From: Distichodus sexfasciatus
Taxonomy: Eukaryota > Chordata > Actinopteri > Characiformes > Distichodontidae
DNA: 64,000 nt
Reading direction: 5' to 3'
Assembly (NCBI GenBank): GCA_032718565.1
Contig: JAVGVS010000018.1
Location: 2,782,017-2,846,016, forward strand
Shown: positions 1 to 11,677 of the stretch, in pieces
How positions within the stretch are numbered: the stretch's first letter is position 1
Layout: the number at the start of each line of letters is the position of its first letter
Position numbers and translations under genes: made by a program
Notes under the pieces: generated by a model
What the model saw: the letters and a program-made list of their open reading frames with translations, nothing else
The model's database searches: none
What the model was told of the DNA's origin: nothing

Positions 1-67
1 AACAAATCTGAAAATTAAAACAAAAGATAAACAAAATGATGTATTAATTTTCATTTGAAATAATTAC

Positions 68-1729
68 CCCGAAATTCTTTAATGGCCACATCGATTTTAT
101 TGTTCCAGACCCCATGCCACACTTCTCCAAATTCCCCGCTGCCAAGTCTCTTCACTTTCATCAGGTAATTTCTGTCTAATTCCCACTGAGCATCATAGGA
201 CAAGGTGGGCAGTGATGGCCGGTCCAACTGAGGTACATAATGAAACAAAATGAAGTATTAAGTAAGGAGTCCAGGACTTTCCTTTTAATCAGTTAATGGA
301 CTATTTAGAATTTTAAAAGACAAAACATAATGTTCCACAGGGACAAAGACAGTTTATTGTCCCAACACAACCTCCGATTCATATTACTTTACACCTACAA
401 AGAGTTCACCACTTTTCGAACCCCCTTTAGTCATTTAATTCATGTTGCAACCAATGAAGCAAGAATTTTGAATATATTATGTTTAAAGGTGAAATACTGC
501 ACTGTTGCAGTAATACATACCATAACACAGGGGTGGCTCAGAAGTGTACAGAGTCCATCTGGGTCTTTAGAATAAGACTGCACTAAGTCAGGAAGTGTCT
601 GGAATGTTTTGTCCTCAACAAGGTAGAATTCTTTATCTTCCTCCTTAATTCTGTAGTGCCTTGCATAGGGTCCATTCTTCACTGAAAGTAGGACAAGAGA
701 TATGTGTGAGATATGTGGAAAGCTGTGGGTCACTAGCAAATAAATGGCAATTAAAGGGTGATGCTTCTGTAAGAAAATGTACAACTTTGTGGTGGGAAAA
801 CAATGAATTAACATTTACCTGACAAATAGAAGCAATTATTTTCTGTACTTCTCCACACAAGAAATGCGCCCTCACTGTTTTCTGCTCTCAGCAGGCATCT
901 CTTAGCCTCAGTGCGCCTTTTAATGTTTTCAAAATACCACCTGTAAAGAGAATAAATTTTGTGATGTGATATGAACCAAGTGATTCCAAAAAGACAATGC
1001 TTCCTTATTTTCATGCATGAACTCTCCAGTCTATTATAAGCTAAAAAAAGGGAAATGACTCAATGAAACAGCAACTCAACAAACTTGAGAAACCAGACAG
1101 GCAAGAACATTCCTCCTCCTCTTTCCTGCTTCCATGTTGAGGACTAAAGTTTACAGCTGACAAAGCTTTATGGTAAGTGTGTGGCAACAGTATCTTTTTT
1201 GCTGCCAATAGCACGAGTTTACAGAAATAAAGCTGTCTGTTTGCTTCTGTTTTATCTTTCCATGGGAAAGGTTACAACAGGCCACCTGATAGCCTGGTAC
1301 TGAAAAATGAAAATGCATTCCTAACATTTCCTTAAACTAAATCTTGGTTAGAGATTACCAGACAACAGAATTATAATATCCACAATTATTTCCATTATAA
1401 GATAGCTTCTAATTAATTAAAACAAATACTTACAGATTTGCTTCCAAACTATCAAGTGGCTTGACAAAACCTCTGGGTACGTAACCCTGCTCCACAACAA
1501 TTCCTTTCTGCTTGTGTCCTGTCACTGTCCGTCTCTTTACATACAACCAGTGCTCAGTTTCCTCAATCACCTCAAGGATGTCCCCTTTGCTGAGGTTCAG
1601 ATCCTTCAGAGTGCGACAATGGTAATCATAGATAGAAGTGTAGACCCTTTGGCGATTGATGGTGCTCTTTTTCTCCTGCTCTGGGCACAGAACACGGCAA
1701 CACTTACAAGAACAGGAGCAGTTGCCCAT
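68..1729 (-). CDS. Src-related non-receptor tyrosine kinase, 5' part (FRK/PTK6-like), incomplete at left edge
   Basis: Visible coding exons, in transcript order, are 1434-1729, an SH2 exon from about 944 down to about 821, 521-681 and 68-227. The kinase domain continues past base 1. The start at 1729 is chosen because it gives MGNC with a good Kozak context; no ATG lies just upstream in frame. The N-terminus MGNCSCSCKCC has Gly2 for myristoylation and a cysteine cluster for palmitoylation, so membrane anchoring is inferred. Next come an SH3 domain (YDYHCRTLKDLNLSKGD, then GYVPRGFV), an SH2 domain starting WYF, and the kinase N-lobe with glycine loop GSGEFG and the VAIK lysine. The linker AQWELDRN resembles FRK (DQWEIDRN), but PTK6 or SRMS kinship is possible, so no symbol is given. 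An oddity is that the SH2 motif FLVRES reads FLVWRS. Confidence 0.8.
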
Positions 1730-2050
1730 CTTGTTCAAACCTACAGGTCACCATGCCAGCTGCCATCAAATGATTAGAACACTACCGCGGGTGCTGGTAT
1801 ATAACATGGTAATGGCTGCAAAACAGGTTTGTAGAGGTTCTTGTTATTTGAGGAGGAAGCAGGCTTTGACCAAACAAGGTTAGAAATTTTCTGATGTCAT
1901 CATTTCTACCTTCATTACTTCATTACAAAATCAACAGCAGTTTTAATGTGGTGAAAGATTTCGATTAGAAATTCAAATCTTTTTACTTGATACATAAAAG
2001 AGTGTTACAAGTAAAAACACAAGAAAAGACATTCATAAAATGTTCATGTA

Positions 2051-2056
2051 TTTTAT
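2051..2056 (-). terminator. candidate polyadenylation signal of gckr
   Basis: The minus strand reads AATAAA about 150 bases past the gckr stop codon. No cleavage site can be assigned from sequence alone. Confidence 0.4.
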
Positions 2057-2203
2057 TGATCTATAATGCCAACTAAATGTGTTAACATTGTTGCAGCAAG
2101 CTAATAGTAATCTGGACAAAAAGCAACAGAAACTAGCAACTTTATTAGCAATTGCATGGTTTTGTATAGCTTTTTTAAGAGTGCATTCTTCATTCCATCT
2201 GCA

Positions 2204-3670
2204 CTAAGACTCCCTCAGGCAGGCAGCTACTGCATCTCGAATCACTGGATGAGCATCTAAGTGCAGTTTAGCTTCTGCAAGCATGCAGCCAGACTGCAGT
2301 ATGACCAATGCAGTAGGAACAACCTGCAATTGAAATAACACCCAGAACATTTAATGTACAGCAAAACTGACAATATGAGTCTAGATGTTATTAAAGTTTA
2401 AGATAAAAAAGTTTCATAAAAAGCTATTTTTGTATGCTAGACCACACACACACACACACAAACCACTTACTCTGTCCTTTGTGTTAGCCACTAGTGTGTG
2501 CTGGATGACATCTGCTGATCTCATCTCATCAGTCAGCTCCTCCACATCATAGACCGCTCTCAGCAGAGCTGCTTCACACTGTACCTGGGTGCCTCTGGTG
2601 AACTTCTGTGGGCGGAGATATTATGTAAGACATAAATTATGTTTTTAATAAATGAATTGGGCTGAAGAGGTGACATTGTACTTGAGATGTAATTACTTTA
2701 ACATATATGTGGGTGGTATATGAGGGTGCAGGAATACAGAGCACAGTACCTGTAAGATTTGAATGGCTCTTCTATAGAGTTTGCTGTTCGTCACTTTTAG
2801 GTCTATCATGTAATTGCTGTAGACTTTTCCTTTTAAAATATGAGCACCTGTGCTGATGGCATTGAGGCACCATTTGGTGGAAAGTTCCCAGTGTTGTGTC
2901 TGTGTGTAGCAAAGGAAACAACTGTACAAAATTCTACACAGGATTAACAATGCACATTACAAAGAAGAACACATACTGATTGTTCAATTTGTATTTCACT
3001 ACTTTGGATTATATTCCATTAAAAGAGAATAATAAGAGAACAATACGTAAGGACTTGCCATAAGTGGGGAACTCTGCTTCTTTCCAGGTGAGGGCCATGA
3101 GATGTTCAAGATGCTTTTAAATATGCCCTTAATGCTATCCTGCAATTTTAACATTTTATATGCAATTAAAAATATACTTGTCCTTTAATCTTCAATAGAT
3201 TGTACAATTACATAAAAGATATTACATACTAAAATATTTTTTAATTCCCAGAAATAAAACACCAAAAATCATTCTACTCACTGGAAGTAAGACTTTGTCA
3301 AACTCATGGGCAATTGCATGAAGGTTTGATGTGTTTTGCCCAACAGATTTGGCCAATTCTGCAACCTCATTCAGGTCATCTTAAAGGAAACTTAGACTTA
3401 TGTTACTGATACTGGCAAGATCCTGTCATCTTAGCATTTTTAACCACGTTATATAGCATAGGAACAGAACACTGCTTACCATTTACACCAAAGAGAAAAA
3501 TCACCATGTCTTTGTCACTCAGTCTGGGTAAAATGGCATTTACAAAATCTGTGTGATCAATAGTGAATTGTGGTCCCTAGATAAAATAAACAAAAAATCA
3601 TATATCATGTACGTTATTTCAAGTGTTAACTAAGAGTTAATGGATGTCTATGTCGTGTGTATGTGTGTGT

Positions 3671-3706
<36 letters not shown>

Positions 3707-6561
3707 CCACTATTCATGTTATTATAGATGAAACCAAAGGCTTTGGCCCACCATGGATGACAGATCTCCCTCTTTGTTGTGTAATTCACTGAAGCCCCTC
3801 CTAATGAAGCCTCTGATATCTTCAAAGCCTGGAAGAATAAGAAATACCTTTGGTTGAGATTATATCATGACCATTCTTTAGCAGTCTAAGGAGTAAATAT
3901 CATGCTCTGAATACATTTTGTAAATAACTAAATTTGTTTCTATATTAATTTTACTGTAAATCATTGTAGGTACCTGCTCCAAATGTTGGGATGCATTCAC
4001 TGGCATCAATAATCCCAATAATGCCAAGAGTCTGCCACCCAAGGTAATATACATGTCCTTTTTCTCTCAAGCTGTATGTCAACAATTACAAAACCACCTT
4101 ATTTCAGATTTAATTTCATCTTATATGGTTCCATTTTGTTATGTATTGTGCAAGCGATTGTACTACATTAACACTGATGGAATTTTATGAGCCTTAGTGT
4201 ACACCATATAACTACACTTTGTGCTGAACACAATGATTTTTTTGTGCACGCAAAATCTGAAAGCATAAGTGGTACAGCTCAGCTCAGTTTTCGGAGCAGT
4301 GATACCAAATGATACCTCCAGTTCTTACCTCACTCCAGCTGCTTGAAGCATAGCTGCCAGTTTTTCACTTTGTGAGTAGGACATTTCATGAACGTCCTCT
4401 TTGATTTTGACTGACGCCTTTATACAACTGGTTTAAAAAACATTAGCTTGTGAAAGAGAAAAGCAGCAGATATTGAATTTCTATAAAAAATAAGGACACT
4501 GCTGTAAGACATACTTAAATGTTATTGCTGTTTCACTGTACACAGCTTCATGTGCAGCTGCAAGGATAGTTTCCAGCATTATTTTCGTGGCACTTCCGGC
4601 TTTCATCCTTGAAGATCCACTGATAGCTTCAGGCTTCAGGAAACAGGTAATTAGTAGAAATGTATTACTTAGTTAATTAATTAATTGTGTTGGCCTACAA
4701 TATTATCTAATTAATAAAGACAACTTCTTCTAAATTACCAAAATACAATAATGAATATTTATAAAACTTAGTGCAAAGTTGTGTTATTAAAAAATGAAGA
4801 ATGAATTAATCTTGACTGCTCTGTTTTATATTTGCATATTCAGAAATATTTATAGAGTTAAGTCAAGTAAGCCTCTTGCTGGCATTTTATTCTAAAATAA
4901 GAGAATGTACTTTTAAGACTAAACATATGTTCAGTTTGAAAAACATTTACTCCCACGACTGGGTTCAGCACAAAAGCCTTCTGCTGTTTCTGCATGTCCT
5001 TCATTCTCTCTGCAACCTCTCTGAAGTGAAACGGACAGTCATGCATGGGTTCAGTCCTATCAGCATGACAGAAAATTCATGTTAAAGTCTACTGTAACCT
5101 AAAAAGGTCAACATTTGCACTGCAAATGCATTAATTATCAGTACCGTGCCATTTGTACTGGGTTAAATCCAACCAGAACTGGAGTGAACTTCTCCAAATT
5201 ATTCAGACATAACTGAAGTTGACCGGCAACAAAAGGGGCCTCAAAAAAAGCATCATGTCATCACATTTTGAGATCAAAGACACATAAATAATTTCTAGAA
5301 AGTATGTAGTTGAAGAACTGTTGTTCATACAGATAAGCCACAGGATATTCCAACAAAGAGGACATGCTTCTTGCCTGCACAAGCCTACACTTTCAGAAAG
5401 AAATGAAAGAGAATAAACAGAACAATACTTCAGTTTAAAATGTATTTACTGCAGTAAATAAGCAATGAACAATTAATTATCTTTCCTTCCTTCACTCTCA
5501 CCTTGTCTAGCATAAGAGATCCCAGCATGGGACTGTCCTCTGGAGCCTCCTGCGATGTCAGCAGGGCCCTTTAAAAGCACAGCACCGGAATACTGCAAAG
5601 TCATGTTTTAGTCTCATCCCGTGTATCAAACGGACAACCTATGGTTACTCACCTGTCACCCCCAGCAATGATGTAAGAATAGATTTCCTTGTGATGAAGA
5701 GCAGCTAGCCATCTGTTAAAGGACGTCTAAGCAAAACAACAACATAAAAACAGAAATGTTTACTGAAACAGTGGTCAGTCAATCTAGAGGGCAGGGAATA
5801 AAGTGCCTTTTGGACTAAACAATCTGGATGCATGACAACATATAAACAATACGTTGAGAAATTATTTTAACTTTTCATTGATTACCTGAAGCTCTTAATC
5901 ACAATTGGGCTCAATTATTTTTTTTACCGCTAAAAGAAATGCAAGACGACCTGAGGTCCCACAGCCACTTAGGATGATTAGACTGTCTTCTGGGTCCTAC
6001 TGGAAGCAATTACAAACTTTACAATTACATAAATGCTGACTCATATTTTCAGCTACTAACATAATACTGGAAATATAGCATAAATATATTTTCATACCTT
6101 GAGCATCACTTGAACCCTCTTCGAAATATCCTCCATTGTCTGTATTATATTGCTGCTGTTCAATCTCTAAAAAATTCCATTTGATGTATGAATCAAAATA
6201 TAAACCTTGAAAAGGTATGTACATTTTCTATTACAATTGGTTAGTAATGATATTAATTAACAGCACACAAACCTGATACAGAGAATCCTCATGCAATGTT
6301 TTCGCAAAGATCTCTGCATCACATTTCTGAAGCATTTGTACAATTTCTTGTGGGTTTGCTCTGTCAATGTCTCTAGTGATTGGATTGGACTTCTCTGTGA
6401 CAGGTAGCAAGGGCTCATAACTTGATTGCTGGTACAGAAATAAACAGTGAGCTTAACCTAGCATATTAATGTAGAAAGCTGTTTTGCCATTGTAGTTTTA
6501 GATCTAAACATTGAAGATCTCATGCTACATTGTTCTGCTCTCTTACCTCCCAGTGTGGCAT
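2204..6561 (-). CDS. gckr: glucokinase regulatory protein, complete
   Basis: Nineteen exons join in phase to about 592 codons (human about 625). In transcript order they are 6547-6561, 6273-6428, 6098-6166, 5928-5996, 5653-5726, 5502-5568, 5331-5384, 5145-5239, 4951-5056, 4515-4633, 4329-4427, 3974-4071, 3752-3828, 3480-3576, 3282-3379, 3059-3139, 2750-2899, 2471-2605 and 2204-2323. The family binds and inhibits hepatic glucokinase in the nucleus, responding to fructose phosphates. Recognisable blocks are EKSNPITRDID near the N-terminus, the SIS phosphosugar motif SGCGTSGR (about residues 90-97), AERMKDMQKQQKAFVLNP, ISGSSRMKAGSATK (about 239-252) and GWQTLGII, and WELSTKWCLNAISTGAH near the C-terminus. 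The start codon lies in a tiny 15-base exon (MPHWE). The last three exons encode the C-terminal helical cap. The intron after exon 16 uses a GC donor. No frameshift or stop is seen. Confidence 0.93.
3673..3703. repeat. (GA)n microsatellite
   Basis: An uninterrupted AG/GA dinucleotide run lies within a gckr intron, preceded by a short GT-rich stretch. Confidence 0.9.
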
Positions 6562-7897
6562 TTTGTCTGCTTGTTTTCACTTTGGCCTCTTGAAAGTCTC
6601 TGTCTTAAATTAATGCAATGCACAGTGCTCCTCTCCTCAGCTCCTCTTCTGATTCTTAGTAAAAGTGAACAAAACAAAGTTCACCTAAATGGACTTTGAT
6701 ACAGACTGTAAAACACAGTCATTCGTCACAAGTTACAACTTGTAGCAAATGTAGATCTCTGTACATATTACCTATTTCTATTCCTCTGCATTATATATAT
6801 AAATACTCAAGAAACCTTGAGAGTAAAACAAGATTAAGAAGGAGGTTCACTCTCCTCTGCTTGGTGTTGGGTTTAAATTGTGACAATACAGTAAGTGCAT
6901 GAATGTGTATGTACAACAAAATATTGTCTTAAGACGTTTCATAGCTAAGCCAGTCTGTGAATAACCTTAATTAATCAAGGTTAAGAGGTCACTGCTGATA
7001 CCAGATGATCATACAGTCTGTGTCATCTGTAGCAAATTCAATTATTGATTCATTTCAATTTACAATAAGTTAACCACTTCTTGAAGGGAAATTAAGAGCT
7101 GATTTTTGTTATTAAGATAATGCAGTTAGGTTTGCAAAATTAGTAGTAAATCTACAGTGATTAATATAAATCAAGTCATCAAAGCCATAATATTTTGCCG
7201 AAAATTCGGTTTCAGAACCAGTGTCAATCATCCGTTAAGGTGACGTCATATGTTAGGTCAATAAATATGGTGGTATTTAAATATGATGATTCAGATGTGT
7301 CTCTGAAATTTGGGCATAATTCTGGTGGCATTTAGGAGGATAAATGATGCTTGTGTGGGTCTGTACCACCTGTAGGTCCCGCGCGTGCGCCTCGCATTCG
7401 TCTCTGTTCTTTAAACGTGCTGCAGGAGAGACAAAGTACAGACACGAACATGGGCATGTGGACGCCATTTATCGGGTTCGTGATGCATGATGCATTTATT
7501 TTACTGTGCGGTTTGGTTTTAATGCATTGCTGAGATTTGATATTGCCGCTGATTAGAGAGTGCGTTTTGCGCATTTGGAACAGCAACATTGCAACCTGTA
7601 ATGCGGTTTGTGTTTCCAACATCAGCTCGTTTTTTCATCGTGACATTGTAATAGAAACGACCTCGTTTAGAATATACATATATATCCATTTGTGATTACT
7701 GATTGTTATGCAGACTTCACTGGTTATAGTGAAGGCGAATGGTGGCGTTTTAATGCACGATGTATAAGACAATGAAAGTCAAGTTTTTGCGTCTGAATGC
7801 AATAAACCGAAACGCTGATGGAGCTGGAACAGCAGACGAGTTGAAGAAAAAGTGGCTCTGAATTTTATTTATTATTTTCAACAACTTTAATGAAGAC
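6562..7897. promoter_or_regulatory. gckr/fndc4 divergent intergenic region
   Basis: The 1.3 kb between the two start codons holds a near-perfect 22-base inverted repeat at 6962-6983, and an AGGTCA half-site at about 6986-6991. There is a perfect CRE (TGACGTCA) at 7241-7248, another AGGTCA at 7255-7260, and an NRF1-type site GCGCGTGCGC at 7381-7390. A second CRE lies just inside fndc4 intron 1 at 8009-8016. CpG-containing sequence rises between about 7375 and 7900, which suggests the fndc4 5' UTR and promoter are there. Function is inferred from motif identity only. Confidence 0.5.
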
Positions 7898-10800
7898 ATG
7901 AGTCCTCGCCTCCCCGTCATTAGCTCTGTGCTTTTGGTGTATACCACTCACATCTGTTTTGCGGGAGCAAGTAAGTAGTTTTATTCTTCTATTTATCTTT
8001 TTTATCACTGACGTCAACATCGGTGTTTGTAATGTTGTGTTCTGCTCGTTTATGCAGTGTGGGACATGTATCCTCTGTGCTTCTTTTATGTTCTGGCTAT
8101 TACTGAGCTCTTGAAATTGGATGGAGAGCTGACACCAAAGCATTAGGAAGATTGCCTTTGCCATGTTGATAGTGGAGTTTGATTTAATGTCGACGTGGCA
8201 GAAACGCGCTTTTAAGACATGGAGTAAATCATGTCAAATCAATGAGATTTAAGCTCCAGGTCAACAAATGATACACTGCATAAGATGAACATGACAAATA
8301 CAGTGTTGGCCTGACAGTTCTATAGATGTAAGAGTACTTTGCACATTTATTTATCATGAAACCTTCTATTTTACACGTACCACATATGCCCTATTTAAAA
8401 ATAAATAAGGGAATATACTAAAGAAGGGAGATTAAACATATCTATAACTTAAGTAAATTCACATTAAATAATTTTATGTCTATTTAGGGATGTACAATAC
8501 TGGGAAAAACACATTCCAATATTTGCATTTTCTGAAAATACACAGCTCTAGAATGGAATGATCAGTGTGATTTTGTGTAGGAGTGTATGTAAAAAAAAAA
8601 AACAAAAACAACTTTATACCCTAAAAACTTATGAGTGAAAATCATCCTTTCTTAAACTTTACCTAATAATGTAAACTGAGAAATATGAGACATTCTTGTA
8701 TTTTAGACATTGAATTGGACATGTTTTTACATGGATTTGTATTAAACAGCAAAATGTTTGTAGCATAAAATGTTTAAATTGTCTTACTTTACATTACACC
8801 ACTTGTGTTGTGACTGTTGCGCAGGTACATCACAGTGACAAAGCTGAAACACTATATTGTGTTTTTTATAAAGCAAGTTTTAATTACACGCTTTAACTTA
8901 GCTGTGCTTTAAGTACACTTACACTGTTATATATTTATTTGATTAATGATATAGATTATGGCTTCACCCCTCATATTGGGGATGTCTTCCAAACAGCAAT
9001 TACTGATTAGTCTGTGGAACTGCTATTACCATCATTTTTGTCTGGAGTGTATTCATGATGCGTTGCCAGTATTGGATTTGGCACAGACATCAAGCAATTT
9101 CATTTTTGTAAAGTGCACTAATGCCCTTTTTTGCTGTGTAATGTAGTTAGGGTTGTGATTTAAAATGTGTTCTCAGTTCATCTGCTGGAACTAAATGTTC
9201 ACTGAGACTGAATTCTGTTGTCAAGTGGAATAGATAAAAAATTACATATTTTTTTTATTATTAAGATTGGTGAAAAAGTCAAAAACTAATTCTTACATGT
9301 GTCTATGTTGTAGGCTCATCATAGGAATGAGCAGAGCTCACTGATGAGGGCTGTTGATTGCAGCTGCCTTTGTCCACTAGTGTGAGGCCTAACCAATTAC
9401 AAAGAAGAATGAATCTCTGAATATATTTACATAATGACCAGAGTAACAGCTAAATACAGAGGCTGCTACATATTCATGTATTCATCTCGCCCTTTCATTC
9501 AGCTGATGCAAACTTGGCACTTACATATTTCTAAAACAAGAACATAGACAGAACTAGCAAATGAAGAACAATATTTAAAATGTTCTGTTGTCCACATTGA
9601 CTTAATAGGGTTTTTTTGTGTGTGTATGACTAACAGTCCCCATTATCTTTAATTTACTGTGAGCCACATTGGGGCAGGGTACCACTTTAAAAGTCTTTCA
9701 AAGGGCAATTTCCTGAAAATATTGTAATTATACAAGCCGTTGCATTTGAAATTATCATAAGTATTTAAATGTGGTAATAGCTCAATGGCAGCACCAAACT
9801 CCTTAATAATTTGCATTTCTAAATTATTCCACAGTATTAGCGTGATGTCAGTATTGTTTTAATTGAAGGGTTTTAATGTGGTTCCCTTTTTGATATGTGA
9901 ATTTATAATTTTTTTTACTGTGAGGGTGTTCCAGCATGATGTCAAATCCAGTTAAATAATTTATATTCATGACTGCCACAGATCGCCCTGCTGCTCCTGT
10001 CAATGTCTCTGTCACTCACCTGAGGGCGGATTCAGCCAGTGTGTCCTGGAACGTTCCAGAGGGTGAAGCTGTAATTGGCTATGCCATCTCACAGCAGGTT
10101 CAGCAAATCTATTAAAAGAATGTATAGCCCTTAAGAAATGTATTGTGATGGTTAAAAAAAAAACCATTTATTTTATCCCCACATTTATTCTGATAATTCT
10201 GAAATGAACCCCAAATCGTGCAAGCATTAGATTTATTTGTGTATGTTTAATGTGTTCACTTGTGTACTTTGCCTTTTTTGTTGTAGAGGCAGGATGGTCT
10301 GATGCAGCGCTTCATCAGGGAAGTTAATACCACCAGTCGTACTTGTGTTCTCTGGGACCTGGAGGAAAACACTGATTACATTGTTCAGGTTCAGTCCATC
10401 GGGCTGCATGGAGAGAGCCAAGCCAGCAGGAGCGTTCATTTTCGGACACTGGAGAAATCAGACCACTTTCAGGCTAACCTAGGGGCTCAAGGTATTCTTA
10501 GTCTTGAGCACAGATAAGATTAGAGCTCTGTACCATTATTATGCTAAACGTGTACCCACTTAATTATGGACACACTCCCCTACAAAGTGAAACCAGCACT
10601 GATCTTGTTCAATGTAACTTTTATGATGCTTTTATATTCACCTTTCTCAAGTATGTGTGACTATCTGTGATCTTATTATGTGCTCAGGTGACCCTTCAGT
10701 AGAAGGTCTGGACATTTCTAGGAACCTTCAAACTGGAGAGATGATAATTATCATGACTGTGCTACTGATGTGGGCAGGTGAGTTTCGTTCAGCTTGTATC

Positions 10801-11677
10801 TCTTTAACCTCATAGTACAGGAACAATACCTAAAAGAATGATTTTATTATTATGATGATCAGGGCAGATTAAGGTGTACATGGGCCCCTAGGGTACATTT
10901 ACCCCCACACCAGGCTTATGTTAATGAATAGACACTTTTACTGGCCAATCGGGGGCCCCCTGGCGGGCTGGTACACACAGGGCCCCTAGGCTCAAGCCAT
11001 ATCAACCTGTGCATTAATCCGTGCCTGATGATGATGATGGTGACTTAAAAACTTAACACAAATTATTTGTGTTATAACCTGATTCTTAGATTTTCCTTAA
11101 AAAGGCTTAACAACTGCTTGTTTCTGAATGTAACTGCTTTATTGAGATAGCCAGTGAATGTTTTTAAGGTCAAGGAGATCTGATCTGCTTTGTTCTAATC
11201 TAATGTATCTGTGATCTTGCAGCTGTGATTGCACTTTTCTGTAGGCAGTACGATATCATCAAAGACAATGACTCTAACAACCACAGCAAGGAGAAGAGCA
11301 AACCACTTTCAGAACACAGCACCCCACACTACCATCACGGAGGCCTGCTAGGGAGCAAAGTGAGCTCAATGTCACCTATAAAAAGACCAGATATTTCACT
11401 GTAATATTACATTAAGTGTAAAAGAGTGTTAACAATTATTGTACTTTTCATAAAAACAGCAATTACTTGATATCAAAATAAGAAACATTCTTATTCATAT
11501 TCTGGTATTAAAGATGAATTTAGAAGGCATTTATTTAGTTCTGTTAAAATAATTGTATAAGGATTCCACAAATCCTTAAACATAAGAACTATATATGTAT
11601 ATGAGACTCTTAAAACCTACTTATTTTTTTCCTTATTCCAGAGAACGCCATCATCAGTTAGCATTATCAAGGTCTGA
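7898..11677 (+). CDS. fndc4: fibronectin type III domain-containing protein 4, complete
   Basis: Six exons (7898-7970, 9982-10097, 10287-10491, 10688-10777, 11223-11359, 11642-11677) join in phase to about 218 residues. The layout is a signal peptide (MSPRLPVISSVLLVY...FAGA), one fibronectin III domain (RPAAPVNVSVTHLRADSASV to SVHFRTLEKSD), a spacer, a single transmembrane helix (MIIIMTVLLMWAAVIALF) and a cytoplasmic tail CRQYDIIKDNDSNN. The family is type I membrane proteins shed as an irisin-like ectodomain. FNDC4 is chosen over FNDC5 because of THLRA, the EGLD spacer and the C-terminus TPSSVSIIKV, which resembles the human FNDC4 end. Its adjacency to gckr also matches human. The ATG at 7898 is the first in frame; an ATG seven bases upstream opens only a three-codon reading frame. 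Intron 4 carries a small hAT-like element. Confidence 0.92.
10860..11027. mobile_element. 168-bp hAT-like miniature inverted-repeat element
   Basis: The element starts CAGGGCAGATTAAGG and ends in the imperfect inverse (TTAATCCGTGCCTG). It is flanked by an exact 8-bp duplication ATGATGAT at 10852-10859 and 11028-11035. Internal GGGCCCCTAGG motifs occur near both ends. An 8-bp target duplication with CAGGG-type termini is the signature of hAT transposons. It has no coding capacity and lies in fndc4 intron 4. Confidence 0.75.

Noticed and set aside
1736..1738. In-frame TTG upstream of MGNC as the kinase start
   Set aside because: It is not ATG. The ATG at 1729 has a better context and gives the expected myristoylation N-terminus.
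2443..2461. Short CA run in gckr as a CRISPR-like or structured repeat
   Set aside because: It is an ordinary dinucleotide microsatellite. No spaced repeats exist anywhere in the window.
3712..3751. Extending gckr exon 13 to a donor at GTTTCATC
   Set aside because: It breaks the phase into the next exon (GPQFTI). Stopping at ATG before GTGGGC keeps the frame.
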